Shown here in pieces: positions 21,439 through 34,860 of a stretch of 64,000 nucleotides of DNA. Location: contig NDFF03000148.1 of assembly GCA_002150815.3 (NCBI GenBank), positions 40,483-104,482 of the forward strand, written 5' to 3'. This DNA is from Grammothele lineata. Its lineage: Eukaryota; Basidiomycota; Agaricomycetes; Polyporales; Polyporaceae. The first letter of the stretch is position 1; each line of letters starts with the position of its first letter. A model generated the notes under the pieces. That model was given only the letters and a program-made list of their open reading frames with translations, was not told where the DNA came from and did not search any database. Position numbers and translations under genes: made by a program.

Positions 21439-24400
21439 AACCAAGGGGTTTTCATGCCACTCAGGCTGGTGTGTCGTGACCTCTCGCGATGATGTGCATG
21501 GTATGCGGCCAGCATATGCAAGCAATGCATACCGCGACCTCAGCCCGGCATCGCGACTCCTCGCGACCCGCGATCACACCTGAAACCGCGACCTCACCAT
21601 CACCATTGCCGACGCACCGGCAACTATGGCCATGACCTCCAACCTAAACACGACCCGGCCCACGTCCGAACCTGTCCTCAGGCAGCGGCCTCGTGCATGC
21701 GCCCCGCTCAGGACGATCACGAACATCCAGGATACGTCCAGACCGTCACATCCTAACAGACCTCCGACGCCAGTGCACAACGGCACGCGCAGTCCGTACG
21801 CACTCGAGTCGCTCCAACGCGACTCCTTAACTCATACAGGCATCAGTGCAAGCCGTTTCGACTTCGCAAGCCTCCGAGCCCAACGAACTCGCACAGGCTT
21901 TCTCCGAGCTTACACACCCTCTTCTCATGTCCTACGTCTGTCTTTCATTCTATAAGTCTGTTACTGCTTACAGTCTCCTCTACCTTAGTAGTTTTACGAT
22001 ACTCTCAACCTGTGGCAGCTCCGCGAGCCGCACTATTAGAACTCAAAAGTACCCACTTGAGCGACCCCTGCAGATGCTCGCGAGATGCGCGAGATAGGGC
22101 TTGTCCCTCGACCGCCATATCCCTGCCAATCAGTAGATGCCAGATTCTATTAAGCGCTTATTGCCCTTATTTTCATTTTTAAGAGGCGCAAGACGAACAA
22201 GACGAACAAGATAGCTAAGGGCGCTGGCCCGCAGACTCTCGCATACGAAGCACTACAACCTTGTGCTGGTACACGCAGATGAATTGAGGATACTATACAA
22301 TATACAGGCGATCTAATGTACTAGTATATACGACAATAACCGTCTCACAGCATTGGGAGACATCTGAGACACCTACGAGTTCTACGACGTCTGGCTATTG
22401 CTCGATGTTGCCTAGGCAGTGAGCGAGGGACATTGCAGAGACAGTGGGAAAGACAGGGTTGAGAGAGGAAGCAGCAATGTACTTACGTGAGAGGTGCAGC
22501 GTTAGGCAGCGCAACGAAGCGCTGCCTGGAACTTCCTGCTGTCTGAGCGTGGCCTGCGAACATTTTCGACGCGCTGTCTCTCGCGCTCGAACGGCGGCCA
22601 ATGCACACGCATGGGTGTAGCGACTGGCACAGGCAGAGCGTGGCTGGTGTCTGTGGCGTCGCCGGCGACATGGGGAAGACGAGTCTGCGGTAAATGCGTA
22701 CCTGCTTGGACATGCGAATGCTGCATGGCAGCCGCCGCGATAGAGACAGCAAAGGGGGGCGCGGTGAGGGGGCTGGAGAGGAATGTGCGAGGGAGTATGT
22801 TGGGGAGTACGAACTAGGATGAAAACAGATGACGCACATGTTATAGGCCGTATGAACTGGGAGAGCCCAATGCGGCGATTAGTGCCGCCTACGGCACTAG
22901 ATACTAATGGATGGGATGCACGTAAACTCGAGTGTAAGCGGTGGGCTCTGGGGAGTGAATGAGAGCAGCGGTAACAGGTGCAGAGTGCGGATGGGGGAGG
23001 GAGACTCGAGCATGGAGTGGGCTCGTAATTTGCGATGTTGGAGGCAGATGAGAAAGGCGGAAAGGTAGGACTCACAAAGTGTAGTTTCCAATATGCCTGA
23101 ACGGCCTAATACCCACTCCATAGCCCATCCTGTGCCCTCATCGCCGAGACATGCGAGTGTAAGCACAAACAGCCGGCATCGTCGAGTCGGGTTGGATCAG
23201 AGCTAATCTACAGAACTGGTTAGCAAAAAACCAGTATATGTATTTAAAAAAAACATGACTCACCATTTCGTCTGACCATGGATGAACAACTGAGTGCGCT
23301 GCTGTTGACTGAAGAAGGTGAGAGTGGAGGCGAGAGCGAAATACCAAGGCGCCGAACCTCGAGGCGCCAGCCGGCAACAGCGTTTGGGCGCTTCGCACTT
23401 CGTCACTGGCACTCTTCTCCATTCCGCCACGTCGTCGAGCCTCGCGATCTTTTTGCTCTCGCCTTCATCTCTAGTCATCTCTCCTACTCGCTGCAGACAC
23501 CTTCCACAAGTTCTTGCCGCACTGCCATTTGAGTTCTGAAGCACATCCCTGTAAGTCACCACCTAGTGTCCTTCGAGGCTGATAATATTTCTACGTTATC
23601 TGTGGCAGGGTCCCCGCCCCGCGTGTTTAAGGGCGAGCAGCAGGCACAGGAGGGGCGCATTGCCTCATATGCTATCACGGTGCGTTTCTCCCTTCGTATC
23701 CTCAACTCTGCGTGCGCGGGTGCGGATGTGGGTGGGGAGGTGAGAGGACGAGGACCACATTCACGCACCCTCGCTCCTCCCTCAGCCCGCCCCCCTCACA
23801 TACGCTGGGATTGCCGCCGCCACCAAACCGAAGACGATTGGGCCCATCGCCGGCCATGTCATATCAAACCGCGTCCTCGCCCCACGACGCTATCGCGCAC
23901 CCTGCGGTCCTCGTGTGCGGGGCCTTTCTGGGGCCGCTTGCGATCGTCCCCGGGCACCCGTTTGAGCGCCGCGACATGAATCCCGCGCGAACCAGGTGCG
24001 TCCACGCGTTGCGTCAATTCTTGCTATCAGTACTGATACTAACAGTGCGGACACTAGGGGAAAGCGCCATCAACACTTACTTCGCCCTCACCACTTGAGG
24101 CCGCCGCCCTCGCTACGTCTCGTCCTCTGTCGCGCTCGTTATCCCCGCCGCTTCCTCCGCTCCGACGGACGACTGCCGCAGCGAGCCCCATCGAGCCCGT
24201 CACAGAGACAGGCACAGGCGCATCCTATATAAATACGTCAACGATCGGGCGGCGCTCCTCGAACGCAAACGGCTAAGATGATCGGGTCGATGTGCTGCAA
24301 CTCTCGCCCGCTCGTGGGCACTCGACCATGTCATTTCGGAACTGGGGGGCGGGGCGCGTAGCCGTCAGCGATGTGGTTGCGATTAGTTGCCCTGTCACCC

Positions 24401-24674
24401 ACGACACCGCCGTTTCTGCGCCGAAGCGAACGAGCAACGTGTGCCAACGCCGTGGTGGGTCACCAGGTGCCATGCGGAGCCTCGTTTAACTTGTGCAATG
24501 GCGCATGGTATAAGTAGGACTGCTGGAGGGATATGTAGTACTTGCACGATGGGACGTGTTATGAACAATTTTATTCGATTCTTCTTCCTCGTAGCGAACT
24601 GTTCGCCATGTGTGCTCGCATCTGAAACTGAGCTATTAGCACCCTGATGAGGCTCCAGTGTGTGCTCCGAGTAG
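21439..24674. other. No gene recognised; includes promoter-like block at about 23340-23450
   Basis: Many short frames, none with a domain. At 23340-23400 the order 'AAGGCGCCGAACC', 'GCGCCAGCCGGC', 'GTTTGGGCGCTTCGCACTTC' followed by a CT-rich leader repeats the block seen at 16.99 kb and at 42.3 kb. A poly-A run lies near 23248. No coding exon could be attached to this leader. Confidence 0.35.
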
Positions 24675-24805
24675 TCGCCTTATTACCCTTAATCCCCTTA
24701 ATCCAAGTCTCTTAACGGATGGATGTGACCCTCTTAACACTTGCGTCTTAATGGTCTTAGTGGCCATTTTAAGTGTGTTTAAGGGCATTTAAGGGCATTT
24801 AATAG
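24675..24805. repeat. CTTAA / AATGG motif cluster
   Basis: AT-rich island with spaced words such as CCCTTAATCC, CTTAATCC, CTTAATGG, GGCCATTTTAAG and GGGCATTTAA repeated. Similar in style to clusters at 4.7, 7.2 and 54.1 kb. Confidence 0.4.
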
Positions 24806-25859
24806 ATTCGGCCGTCTACTGATCGGCGGCCGGCCGCCTCTATACACTTTCTCGGGCTGAGCCCCCGGAAGAGTTTGAAAATCATCCCCATGGGCCCAGC
24901 CGAACGACATCCTATGTGTTACCACGACCTTCAAGTTCCTGAGGCTCGGCCAGCCCACGCCACTGTACTGTTCAGACCATTGTGGCGGGGCCCGCCGGGG
25001 TGTGATGTGAAGCCCTCGAAAGCTCAAACGGATGCAGCGCGGCGGGCGGCGACGCATGACGGGTTGTTCAGTGCAGCACAGCGTGGGGTCTCCGACCCCG
25101 CACCGCGCTGCGCTGCAAAAAAGGCTTTTTGAGGGCCGAACATCCGCGCTGAGAGCCAATATAGGCGGGGAATCGTGAATGGTGTCAACTCGGAAGAAGA
25201 TCGATGAGGTGCGAAGGAACCGAGGCGAGTACGCTGAACGTACGCAAAGCGGAGGCGGAAGGAGCTGGAGATTGAGGGAGGGAATACGCAGACTCTGGGC
25301 GATAGCCGGAGTCGCCGACGGGGGTCGCGCGAATGGTACGCGCGGTCGCGGGGGCTGATACAATCAAGTAGCAGTCGAGCAGTGTAACAAGGTCGAGGTC
25401 GATGAACGAAGGCGAGCTCGAGGAGCGTGAGACGCTGTACGAGAATACGTGAAATCAGACGAGTGCGGGCTACAAAAGGGGGCCCGAAACGCTGAGATTC
25501 AGAGTCTGATAACACTTGGCTTTAATAGTACATCGAGTACGGCCGGAAGCCAGCGCCGCTAGAACATACAGGAGGGGCTGAAACGTAGCAATGTGGCCAA
25601 GAGAGATGAGGAGAGAGATAAAGTAACTAGAGAAGAGTGCGTAGGGGGAGGATCGACACGACGAGAGAGGTGTGTGGAGGTGGCAGTGTCGCGGAACAGG
25701 CATGGGTACGTGGGCCGTACAACCGCTAGTCTAAGCTCTAGATCGTGCTGTAAACTAAAGCTAATGAGTAGGGAAGTAGCGTAGAGATGGCGGGTGATGT
25801 CTACGGGCCACGTTGCGGGGAAACGAGAAGCGCAATTGTACAAGGGTGGTGTTGAAGCT
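24806..25859. other. No gene recognised between motif cluster and first repeat unit
   Basis: Contains a short palindrome (GTGGGGTCTCCGACCCCGC) near 25082-25101 and a T-rich tract. Minus-strand frames of 160-190 codons at 24779-25515 carry no recognisable motif. Confidence 0.35.
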
Positions 25860-28800
25860 ATGTGAGGACTAGTGTCCTGGAGAGCATTTGGGGGAGATGC
25901 CGAAAGGCCAAGTCAGCGACTCTGAGACGAGATATATTGGGAGACGGAGAGCTCACCTTGCTCATCGCCGTTGCCAATGCCAATTCTCCGAATCCCTCCG
26001 TCCACAAATCCGAAGCTCGCAGTGACACGTCGGAGCGAGCTAGTGTAGGAAGGCGTATCCGTTTCATTGTTCATCACAGAACATCAGCGTCCCGCGGTTA
26101 CACCGTCTCTGCAGGATATTCAGGGATACTGATTCCGTTTGGAGGAGGCGTAAGACGTGGAAAGCGAAGGAGTTTCTACATTGAAGCCGGGGATTAAGAC
26201 GTTCAAGTGAGGGACTGGGGATTGAGACATAAGACGGAAGCTAGACGAACGAGGAGGGTGGAGACATGAGAAGAAGGCAGTGAGGGGGACAGAACGTACA
26301 AGACTGGCACACTCGTCCCGAGCGCAGAGTGCATGAAATGCCACGATCGGGAGATCAGGCTGTGAAACTCCATTAGAAAATCGATACACGCGAGAAAGAA
26401 TATGACGTACCTCAGATACCGTTCGCCCGGTTTCTGGCTATCCCGAACGCCTACGCACTATCACTGCCATGCCCATGTTGCGCAAGTCTGGCTGCTGTCG
26501 ACGAGCTTGGGGGATAGCTTCAGACTGGGTGAAAGACGAGCACATGATGAGCGGCGACATGCGGCACAACAGCGGGACGTGTGAGAAGCGTGCTGTGAAG
26601 GGAAAGGGATGGTGGCTGAGAGTAAGAGCAGAGTGGTGATCGAGGGGCGCGCAGCGGAAATGGGTGCGGCAGAGGGCTATTGAGGGAATATTAGAACGTC
26701 AAAGTTGTCGATATCGGTGGGGTGCGGATGAGGGGGACTTACAAGCTACTGATCTCTTGCTCCAAGTACCTACTCCAGTCAGAAGGATGGATATCCCATG
26801 TTGGCTAAAGCAAGTCGCGGACCGGCCGAGGAACATCGTTAACTCCTGTGTTGGATTCTTGACCGTGGCTCACTTGCGCGCTGAGACCGAGCTGTGCTGA
26901 AGGTAGGGAGTTCGTGTTGTGCCAGAGCCTATGCGGGACGAAGGGGAGTTGCTTCCACAAGCCGACCGGGGGCACATGGAGGGTGGGGTATGGCGGGACG
27001 GAAGCGAGCAGAATGCGGGAGGTGAGACAGAAGCAAATCCTGGATGGACATCGCGGCCCAAGGCGTCCACCATCGAGGCAGAGCCCGCAAGGCGTGGCGA
27101 CGTGGAGACTGTGGGCCTGTGGGCCATCTGCTGGTTGGATGGGGCATGCGCGCGAATAAGACATGGCGTACCGGGGACCTCGCGAGTCTCTTCTCCCCAC
27201 ACTAGCGGCCGCCCATGCTAGACTTGTTCGTCCACCACATCACTTGACGAGTGATATGGTCGGTGCGATCCGTGTCCTGCCATATTCTAGAGGGAGGAAG
27301 CGCCATACACTTTGAGTGGGCGCGACAGGAAGATAGCTGGCAGAGAAGGCGTGTGTGACGAGCAGCAAGGGGATCGCAGAGGAGAGGACGGACGGGTGAG
27401 GGAGAAGGCAAACGGCGACCCGCTCTCGAGTGACGGCCCCGAACGGCCCGGCGGCAGCGAGCGCCTCTGCGATGGACTTTCGGTTGCACGCGACGGCCGC
27501 GTTCTAAGCGCAAGCTCACTGCCTTCTTTGCTCGCTCGGACTCTTGCGCCCTTCGACCGTTCCGTACGCCCTCTCGTGCTGGTACGTCTCTACGTCATCG
27601 TGATGTGGGTTCTTCGATCCTCCTCAACCCCTCGACTCTCAGACACGAATGGCCGGCTCTCTCCAACGCCCACGTCTCGGGGGGCACGTAGACTTCGGTT
27701 CAACGCCGTTATTGCGCATACCTGCTCATGATACATCAGACGCTTCAAGACGCTGGATATCGGGCGTGACCGGATGGTTATGTCTGTGAGATTCTCCCTT
27801 TTATTCTTCATCAGTCGTGTTCTAACGCCGTTTTACAGAGCTCTGCCGCTACGGCTGCTGACATTCATCACTCCTTCAGCCTGAAATTCCCGCGGCGGCT
27901 CACCTCGGATCCTCCTCTCCGACGTACACAGTCTCCCGTCCAGCGAGAAAACCAGGACCTCTGCTCCCTCGTCGGTATACTCGAGGCAAATATTCGAGAG
28001 TTTATCCAACGTGAGTCACGCCCCATGATGTTCTCGACCCTCTCAGGCTGATATGCGATATATGGCTAGCTTCTTTCGTTTCACAACGAGGTCAACCTCC
28101 AGAGGAATGCACCCCACGGATTCCCGTCATCTTCGTTCTCGCGTTGAAGCGCAATATGCACCCATACCGCTGGTAGATGTAGCCCAACGCGCCGGACTAC
28201 GGTCGAGCTGTGGACTAGCCGCCTAGATGTAATTGTATGCTCCCCTAATACGTCTTCCGTGTTCCCCTTCTCATCCCTCTTCACAGTCATCGAGCGCACA
28301 TCTTAAGATGATGAGCTTTTGATATAGCATCACAGCGAGCGTTCAGAGGGACATGTACGTTCTGTACGTTGTATCTACACAATCGCAAGCTCATATGAGT
28401 AAGTCTCACACAACCACAGTTCCGCAATCGTGACGGCGCTCGTCCACGGTCCAACCAACACTTGAATGAAGGGAGCTTGTAATTCCTATCTCCCGTACGT
28501 GAGCATCGTTCTAACCTGACCCCGGTATGAACTGTTGAAAGTGATGGTCGCTATCTATAGATTCGACTCTACGCTCTTGCAGGTCGCGAACGTTTCCCTC
28601 GTCCTTTTACTCAGCACGTCTTCCTGCCTGTGGCGGACCTAAAAGCGCTGCCCACCGTTAATCCCCAGGCGTACGTCTCGATGCTTGTGGCCTTTATTGG
28701 GCAAAGATGGAGGAGCTTGACAACAAGAGGGTTACTCGGCTGCGAATTGGGGCGGGTGCGAAGGGACTCCGGCGAGAGAAGGACTGGTTGAGGCCACAAC

Positions 28801-29330
28801 AGGGGTGGGTGCGTCGCTGTGTACTTGTGCTAAGTGACAGTCAGCTCGACTGATATATGACACGGGCGTTCAGAATATCATGTTCGATCTTCAAAACTGG
28901 CCGCTTCCCTGTTCAGGTACAGGCCGCGTGTGGACGCGTCGATGAATCTCGCCCATCTTGCCATTAAGAGCGGTTTGAGTAGTACTCGGTCTCCGCTCTC
29001 GACATGTGCTCTGGCAGGGCCCAGCACCGCAAGGTTCCACATGCATCTGGCCTTGGACGAAGAGCGTCGTGACGTAGTTCGCGCCTGGGCAGTCGGAGCC
29101 CGGTCCTTGGTCCCAACCAAGAGATTCTCCTTCCTAGACGTGGACGAGACTGACTCTTAACGACAGACAAGTAGGAAGCTCATCGTGTTCGTTGCTGTGC
29201 ACGTGTGGCATGCGGATATGCTTGCAGATCCCCGGAGGAGCACGCGCCGCGCTAGCCTGGAACGAGTATGAGGACTTCCGAACGTGTAGTAGATAGATGT
29301 GAATATATTTGTGTTCGTTCTTCCCTATCA
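25860..29330. repeat. Diverged ~5-kb segment, copy 1 of 3
   Basis: Landmarks shared in order with copies 2 and 3: a block near 25870-26010; 'TTGACCGTGGC' near 26859; AGCTGGCAGAGAAGGCGTGT at 27335; 'GAGCGCCTCTGC' at about 27460; 'GAGGTCAACCTCC' at about 28088; 'GTCGCGAACG' at about 28583; 'CTTGACAACAAGAGGGTT' at about 28716; and a coding-like exon with 'ALDEERRDVVRAWAVGA' near 29055. These look like remains of coding sequence, possibly a divergent gene pair, but no frame survives. No family could be assigned. Confidence 0.55.
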
Positions 29331-30539
29331 AAATAGTGCTAGGTGACGTTCTACGTCTTCATCACAAGGAACGGGCTGGTACTGACTTCATCGAACTGCG
29401 AGGAGGGGAGAGCGAGTCATGGCATACTGCCGTCTTCGACACAGCTATTGTGTTCCTCTCGAAAACGGATAACGACGACCAAGTATATCTGTGTTGCTTC
29501 AGTGACTTGTATCCGCAACTGACGGACTGCAATCCCGTACACGAGCTAACAAACGCTTCGTATCATCCATCCCCAAATCGCCCACTTCAACCTCATGATG
29601 AGGAGCCACATCGGCCGAATTTCGCTCCACGCCGTCCACCACAGCTGCGATATACGCTCTGCAGTGCCGTCTATAAACATGTTTTCGAAAGGAGTATATG
29701 TTCTGTGATACTCACACTTGAACTTCGGCGTTCTCATCCTACCTCACGCCGGACTGAAACGCAAGAGATGTTGCTCCAGTGAGATCGATGCTAGTCCAGC
29801 CGCGTCGGTGTAGAAACTATGCGGCGACTCGTACGCGTGCGCGGTCTCGCCCCGCGCGGGACGCGGGCTTCCCGAGAACAGCTGCAGAACATGAATATCG
29901 ATGACCTTTCGTCGGAGGAAGAGAGCGGTAATTCAACGAACCTCATCGCAAGCGACCCGGGACCGTCGTTTCCTTGTGCTACATGTGCAGTCGGACGTCG
30001 ATGGTGCTGTCCCCACGAGCACGTTCCGACGACAACGTCCGCGCTGCATGGACCAGTGGCGTTCTTCAACTTCAAGACGCACACAAGTGCATACTAGAAC
30101 GTATAAGCGAAACTGGGTCTCCCGCGCAGACGGATAGCGTAAGACGACGGCTGAGATACATGGGGCTGCAAGATACATACTTAGATCATGAGCACAGAGT
30201 CAGGATCGTCATGAAGCACACGTACGGGAGGCGGGCTTGCACCCAATCGCATAGAACCGGCCGACGAGGGCGGGTGTTATGATAAACGAACGCGCGGATG
30301 TGAGCTCTGGGCGTGATCGCCTGGTCTACTCGATGCACTTGAGCGAGGCTCGGAGGGCTCACCGCACGAGCCAGGCGAGGGACGTCGGGGGCGATGTCAG
30401 CATCACAATGCACGGCATGGACGACGATGGGAGGCTCCATAGAGACGAAGGACGAGGGAGACAGAGCGTGATGTTCACTAGCAGTGCTGTTGACGAGCGA
30501 GAAGCACGATGGGACAAGGAGAAGGTGGAGACGACGTGA
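29331..30539. other. Spacer between repeat copies; two short plus-strand frames, unrecognised
   Basis: A 157-codon frame (29309-29782) and a 92-codon frame (29819-30097, with MNIDDLSSEEES and a Cys-rich CATCAVGRRWCC) are open on the plus strand. Neither shows a known domain or convincing splice context, so I leave them as possible exons of the decayed repeat family. Confidence 0.25.
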
Positions 30540-33500
30540 AGACGAGTGTTTCTGGGAGCGTCCGGGGAAGATGTAGAAAGGCTGAGTAAGTGGGACCGAG
30601 ACGGTATGCATGGGAAGACGGAGACCTCACCGATGCTGATGTCTATGCTCCAAAGATCCTCCATCCATAGATCCACAGGTGGTCGTGGCATTTGGCAATC
30701 GCCTGGTGCAGGAGACAACGTCCGTTTCAATGTTTACCGCGAAGCGTCAGCGTTCCGTGAACAATGTCTTGAAGACCGCGAAAGGCCGAAGAGAGCAGGT
30801 TTTGCGTAAAGGCGGCGCGAGATGGGCAGTCGAATGTGTTCCGGAGTCAAAGTAGAGGGCGGAGGCGTAGATGGGGAAGGCGAACGAGGGTGAGGCGAAT
30901 GGAACCGCGAGGGAAGAGTAGTGAAGGGATTGAACGCGGAAGACTGGCAGGCGCATTTGCACCGAGCGCAGATTCCACCTCAACGGGCAAATGAGGCTGT
31001 GGATCGCATCGGTCAGAAGGTTCGTGAGCACGAGAAGGAGCATAGCGCACCTCTGCCATTATCTTTCTTGTCTCCGCCGGCCCTGACCCTTCCAGCTTGC
31101 TGTCGCACAGGCGCTGCACGACGTCCTAATGCCCTCGACGAGCCAGGCTGATGGTGGACGGACTGAGGCAGCTAGGACCCATCGTGAAAGAGAACGTGCC
31201 GGGAAACAGCAAGAGAGGTGCTCTTGGAAGCTGTAGTAGCAGTCATAGATATGACTAGACTGTAGCGTAGAGGTTCGAAGGACTCGACGCGCAGATCAGC
31301 GCGACGGAGGACTATTGAGAAAGTGCTGGGATGTAGAGGTTATGGACACCGGCAAAAGCGCGATTGAGCAGGGACTTACAAGGCGCTGTGGTCGCGCTCC
31401 GAGGAACTGTTGCAGTAGAAGGGCTGAGCTCCTGTGTTCACGACAGGAAGTCGTAGCGCGATGGAGGAAGACTGTCGATACGCTCGAGTCTTGACCGTGG
31501 CCTGCTCGCGCGGGGAGCCAAAGAAGGCAGATAACTTGAGCGTTCGGATTGTGCCAGGGCCTACGCAAGATGAGGAGCGGAAGAGCTATACGCGCAAGCC
31601 AACCAGGAGCGGATGGAGGCGGAGGCAGCGTGACGGAAACGAGCAGAATGCTGGAGGTGGGGTAAAAGGGAAGCCCGGCGGACGGACGGTGCGGCCCAAC
31701 TCGTCTGCTGGTTGGGACAGAGTTCATGGGGTACAGCGTGTGGTGGCTGGTGGACATCGACTGGGTAGGTGCGGCAGGAACGTGAAGAGAGCATATAAAC
31801 GTACCGGAGCTCTCCCGCGTTTACCCTTCCCAAACTGGTGGCCGTATTGGTACACTCCGTATTTGACCATGTGCTGAAGGAAAGAGACGTCAGGGATAGC
31901 GTGAGGTGCGACAGGTGGGCAGCTGGCAGAGAAGGCGTGTGTGACGACTGACGAGCAGTAAAAGGACGGCATAAAACGGGAGGGGTTCGGAGAGCGATCG
32001 CAATGGATTGGGCCCCTATTGGGCCCGGTCTCGAACGCCCCGACACCGGCCCGGTGGCGAGCGCCTCTGCTATTGGGCCGCTTGCTGGGCACTCAGTGAC
32101 TGGCCAAGCTGCAAGCGTATTCTCCCCCTCTATTTCGTCTCTCGTCTGCGCTGTCTTTCCTCACTTACGCGTATGTATCAGCACTACCATGCTATTAAAC
32201 TTCCGACACTAATCAACGCCCTCGATTCCCAGTGCCCATACCGCATCAAAACCGCTCTCCGATCCAACTTGAAGTTCTCCAACTTGACGTCCTCCTCCCA
32301 CCGGCCCATTCTCCCCAGTCCCGTTCATGTTCTCTGGCGTCGCGGGCTCGTATGTCGTACCCGTCAGTGGAAGAAGAGCACATATGTAATGGGGTACGTT
32401 TTAAGCTCAGTTTCTTGCTGTTGTTCGAGCTCCTCCTGCCCTCTCCTTCCCGTGCCTGCCTTTCTTGTCTCGCCTATAATCCACATCTATCAGCGCTCTC
32501 ATTTTCCCTCTTTTCCCGCCGATCCAGAACTCGTCCTTAATTATTCTTGCTCCTTATTCCAGTCTGACCCATATATACCTACCTTGCTTTGTGTGAGCTC
32601 ATGATATTGACGTCTTACTTTCTTCTCAGCACTCATGCAGTACCGGGAAGGTGCAACCCAACTCGCCGTTTCATGTCTGTTGCAGGCGGCTCGGAGTCTG
32701 TCAATCGCCTTTGATGCTGGGACGCGGAACGCTTCCCATCCTAGAGGTATGTGTCTATGAACTTCGTCTCATCTCCTCCCATCACTGCCGTCGTGACGTT
32801 GTTCCAGAAAGCACCGTTGACAATGCTCTCAGACGTTGCGAAGCATTGAATCCGGGCTCTCGCGCACATCTACCTCTCAATGCTATTCTCTACACAGGAT
32901 CACCGCGTGTCATTGAGGCTATCAGCCCGTCTGTTTCCGCACTTGGGTATACTTGTAGCGGAAATAGTTCGTGAAGCAGATAATGAGGAGCGCATCTACA
33001 AATGTATGTTTTCCCCCAATTCCCCTTTGAATACGCGGCTGACTCCTTTCGCTTGGTTGTTCCTCAAGTCGAGTTTGCCTTCTCCCATGATGTACTCCAC
33101 GTCGGCCTCAGCTCTGTCAACCTCACATTCAAGCGAGGCGCATTTCCGTACAACTAGTAGAATTGACTTGAGGAGTCAACTCGGGTGTGAGCCTTATCCT
33201 TACCATCAAGACATTATAGTACGCCCCTCCAACGCATCCTTCTTAAGAGTCGAGGATGCAGCTGAAGACGGCGGAGATCGATATAGCGTCACGACGGAGC
33301 CATGAAGGTGCTGCACTCTTGTACGTTCAGTCAACTCAATCGCACTTCCTTACAACTAGATCTTATGCAATTCTAATCTCGCGCTCGTAGCGGTGCTTTA
33401 CTGGCGATCGCAAAACAGGATGGTAAGCTGCCCCGTTCCTGCGTCAGTGCCGTTCTAGCGCGATTCTGATTCAGCCTCTGAAGCAGATCGCCTCAGTATA

Positions 33501-34860
33501 AGGATTCGATCACGCGCTCCTCTTGCAAGTCGCGAACTCGTTTCCTGTATCTATACGACGTACGTCATCCCGCGTGTGGCAGGCACACAAAACGCTGACC
33601 GCCGCCGTTAGGAACCTGGCGCGCATCTCGACACTCGCGGCGCTTGTTCAACATAGATAGAGGATCTCGAAGATGAGAGGTATGTCGGACTGCGAATGTG
33701 GTATGGGTACGTAGGACCTCTGGGGGGTGAAGGGCCGACCGAAGCTATCACTGAGGTAAGGACTTCGCTGCGTATATATACGGTGGGGTCATATCGACTG
33801 ACATACAACACTGGCACCGACGACGTAGTGATGGCGGTTGACCGAGACCGACTGAGTACCTTGCTCAGGCCGTGCCCGTATGTCAAGCATCCTGCCAGTC
33901 TTGCCATCGAGGGGCAACAGCACCAGTGACGATCGGTCGACGCTCGACATTCGCTCAGGCCGGGCCAATACCTCAACTCGCAACTCGCATTAAGCTCTGG
34001 GCGAGAAGCGTCGCGACCTATATCACGACTGCATGGTGCGAGCGCGATCCTCAAATTCCAGGAAGGGGCTCTCGAGGGATCGGTCGACAATCGGAAGGAA
34101 AGGTTTTGGACTAGCCAGGGTATAGCCAACCGCTCAGCCAGGAAGTCTGGACGCCATCTCTTCGAGATTCACGAACACGAACCAGATTGACATCTAGGAA
34201 CGTGAGTCAGTGGTATATTATCTGAAGTCTGCTATCCTCCGCCCATAGTACGGACCGTACATTCACCACTATCTCCCCCAGCATCTCGCTCTTGGCCGTG
34301 ATGTTATAGACGCGACAAGCTGGACGGTGCGTGGCACAGCTCTGCGTCCCCGCGATTCCTGCAAAGGCCACGAACACAGCGCCATTGCCGGCCGCGTCAG
34401 CTCTACCGCTTCTGCGCACGCGGGACTACCAGCCTACGCGGGGCGCTTCGAGTTTCAGGCTCTCACCCGGCGTCGTCGTCCGTCATTGCTATCGCACTCA
34501 GCGCAAGCTCCCAACGCCTTCAAAACCAATTTATACAGCCTTTAAATGTACCGTAGAAACCGGCTGTATTACTCTCTGATAGCTCACTTCCCTCAGACGT
34601 TGCGAAAAACTTATTCCAGGTCCAACCTTGGGAGACGCCGGGAACTTGGATGCGCGGTCGTCGGTCAAATTTCTCGCCGGTTCTTGTATGAGCGCGTATG
34701 TGGTGGGGGGAGCGGGGTGGGCGGACTCGAACGTCACTAGGTACATGATGTTGTACGCGAAAGATGATAGGTTACTACAGCTGAACGTGACGTGTATACA
34801 TAGGGCGAAGTGCGACCCCTATAGCATGTAGTAGACAAATGCGAATATATTTGTTACGGA
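30540..34860. repeat. Diverged ~5-kb segment, copy 2 of 3
   Basis: Corresponding landmarks: a start block near 30546-30680; TCTTGACCGTGGCC near 31491; AGCTGGCAGAGAAGGCGTGT at 31921; CGACACCGGCCCGGTGGCGA at 32041; 'GCAAGTCGCGAACTCGTTTCC' near 33523; 'GGATCTCGAAGATGAGAGG' near 33661; and the shared 'GCGAATATATTTGT' near 34841. Protein-like remains include 'DVLHVGLSSVNLTFKRGAF' and 'RPSNASFLRVEDAAEDGGD' in different frames near 33090-33280, with stops between. Confidence 0.55.

Noticed and set aside
24779..25515. Minus-strand 163-194 codon frames
   Set aside because: Two different frames overlap in the same place, both rich in Arg, Pro and Ser with no motif; typical of GC-rich non-coding DNA.
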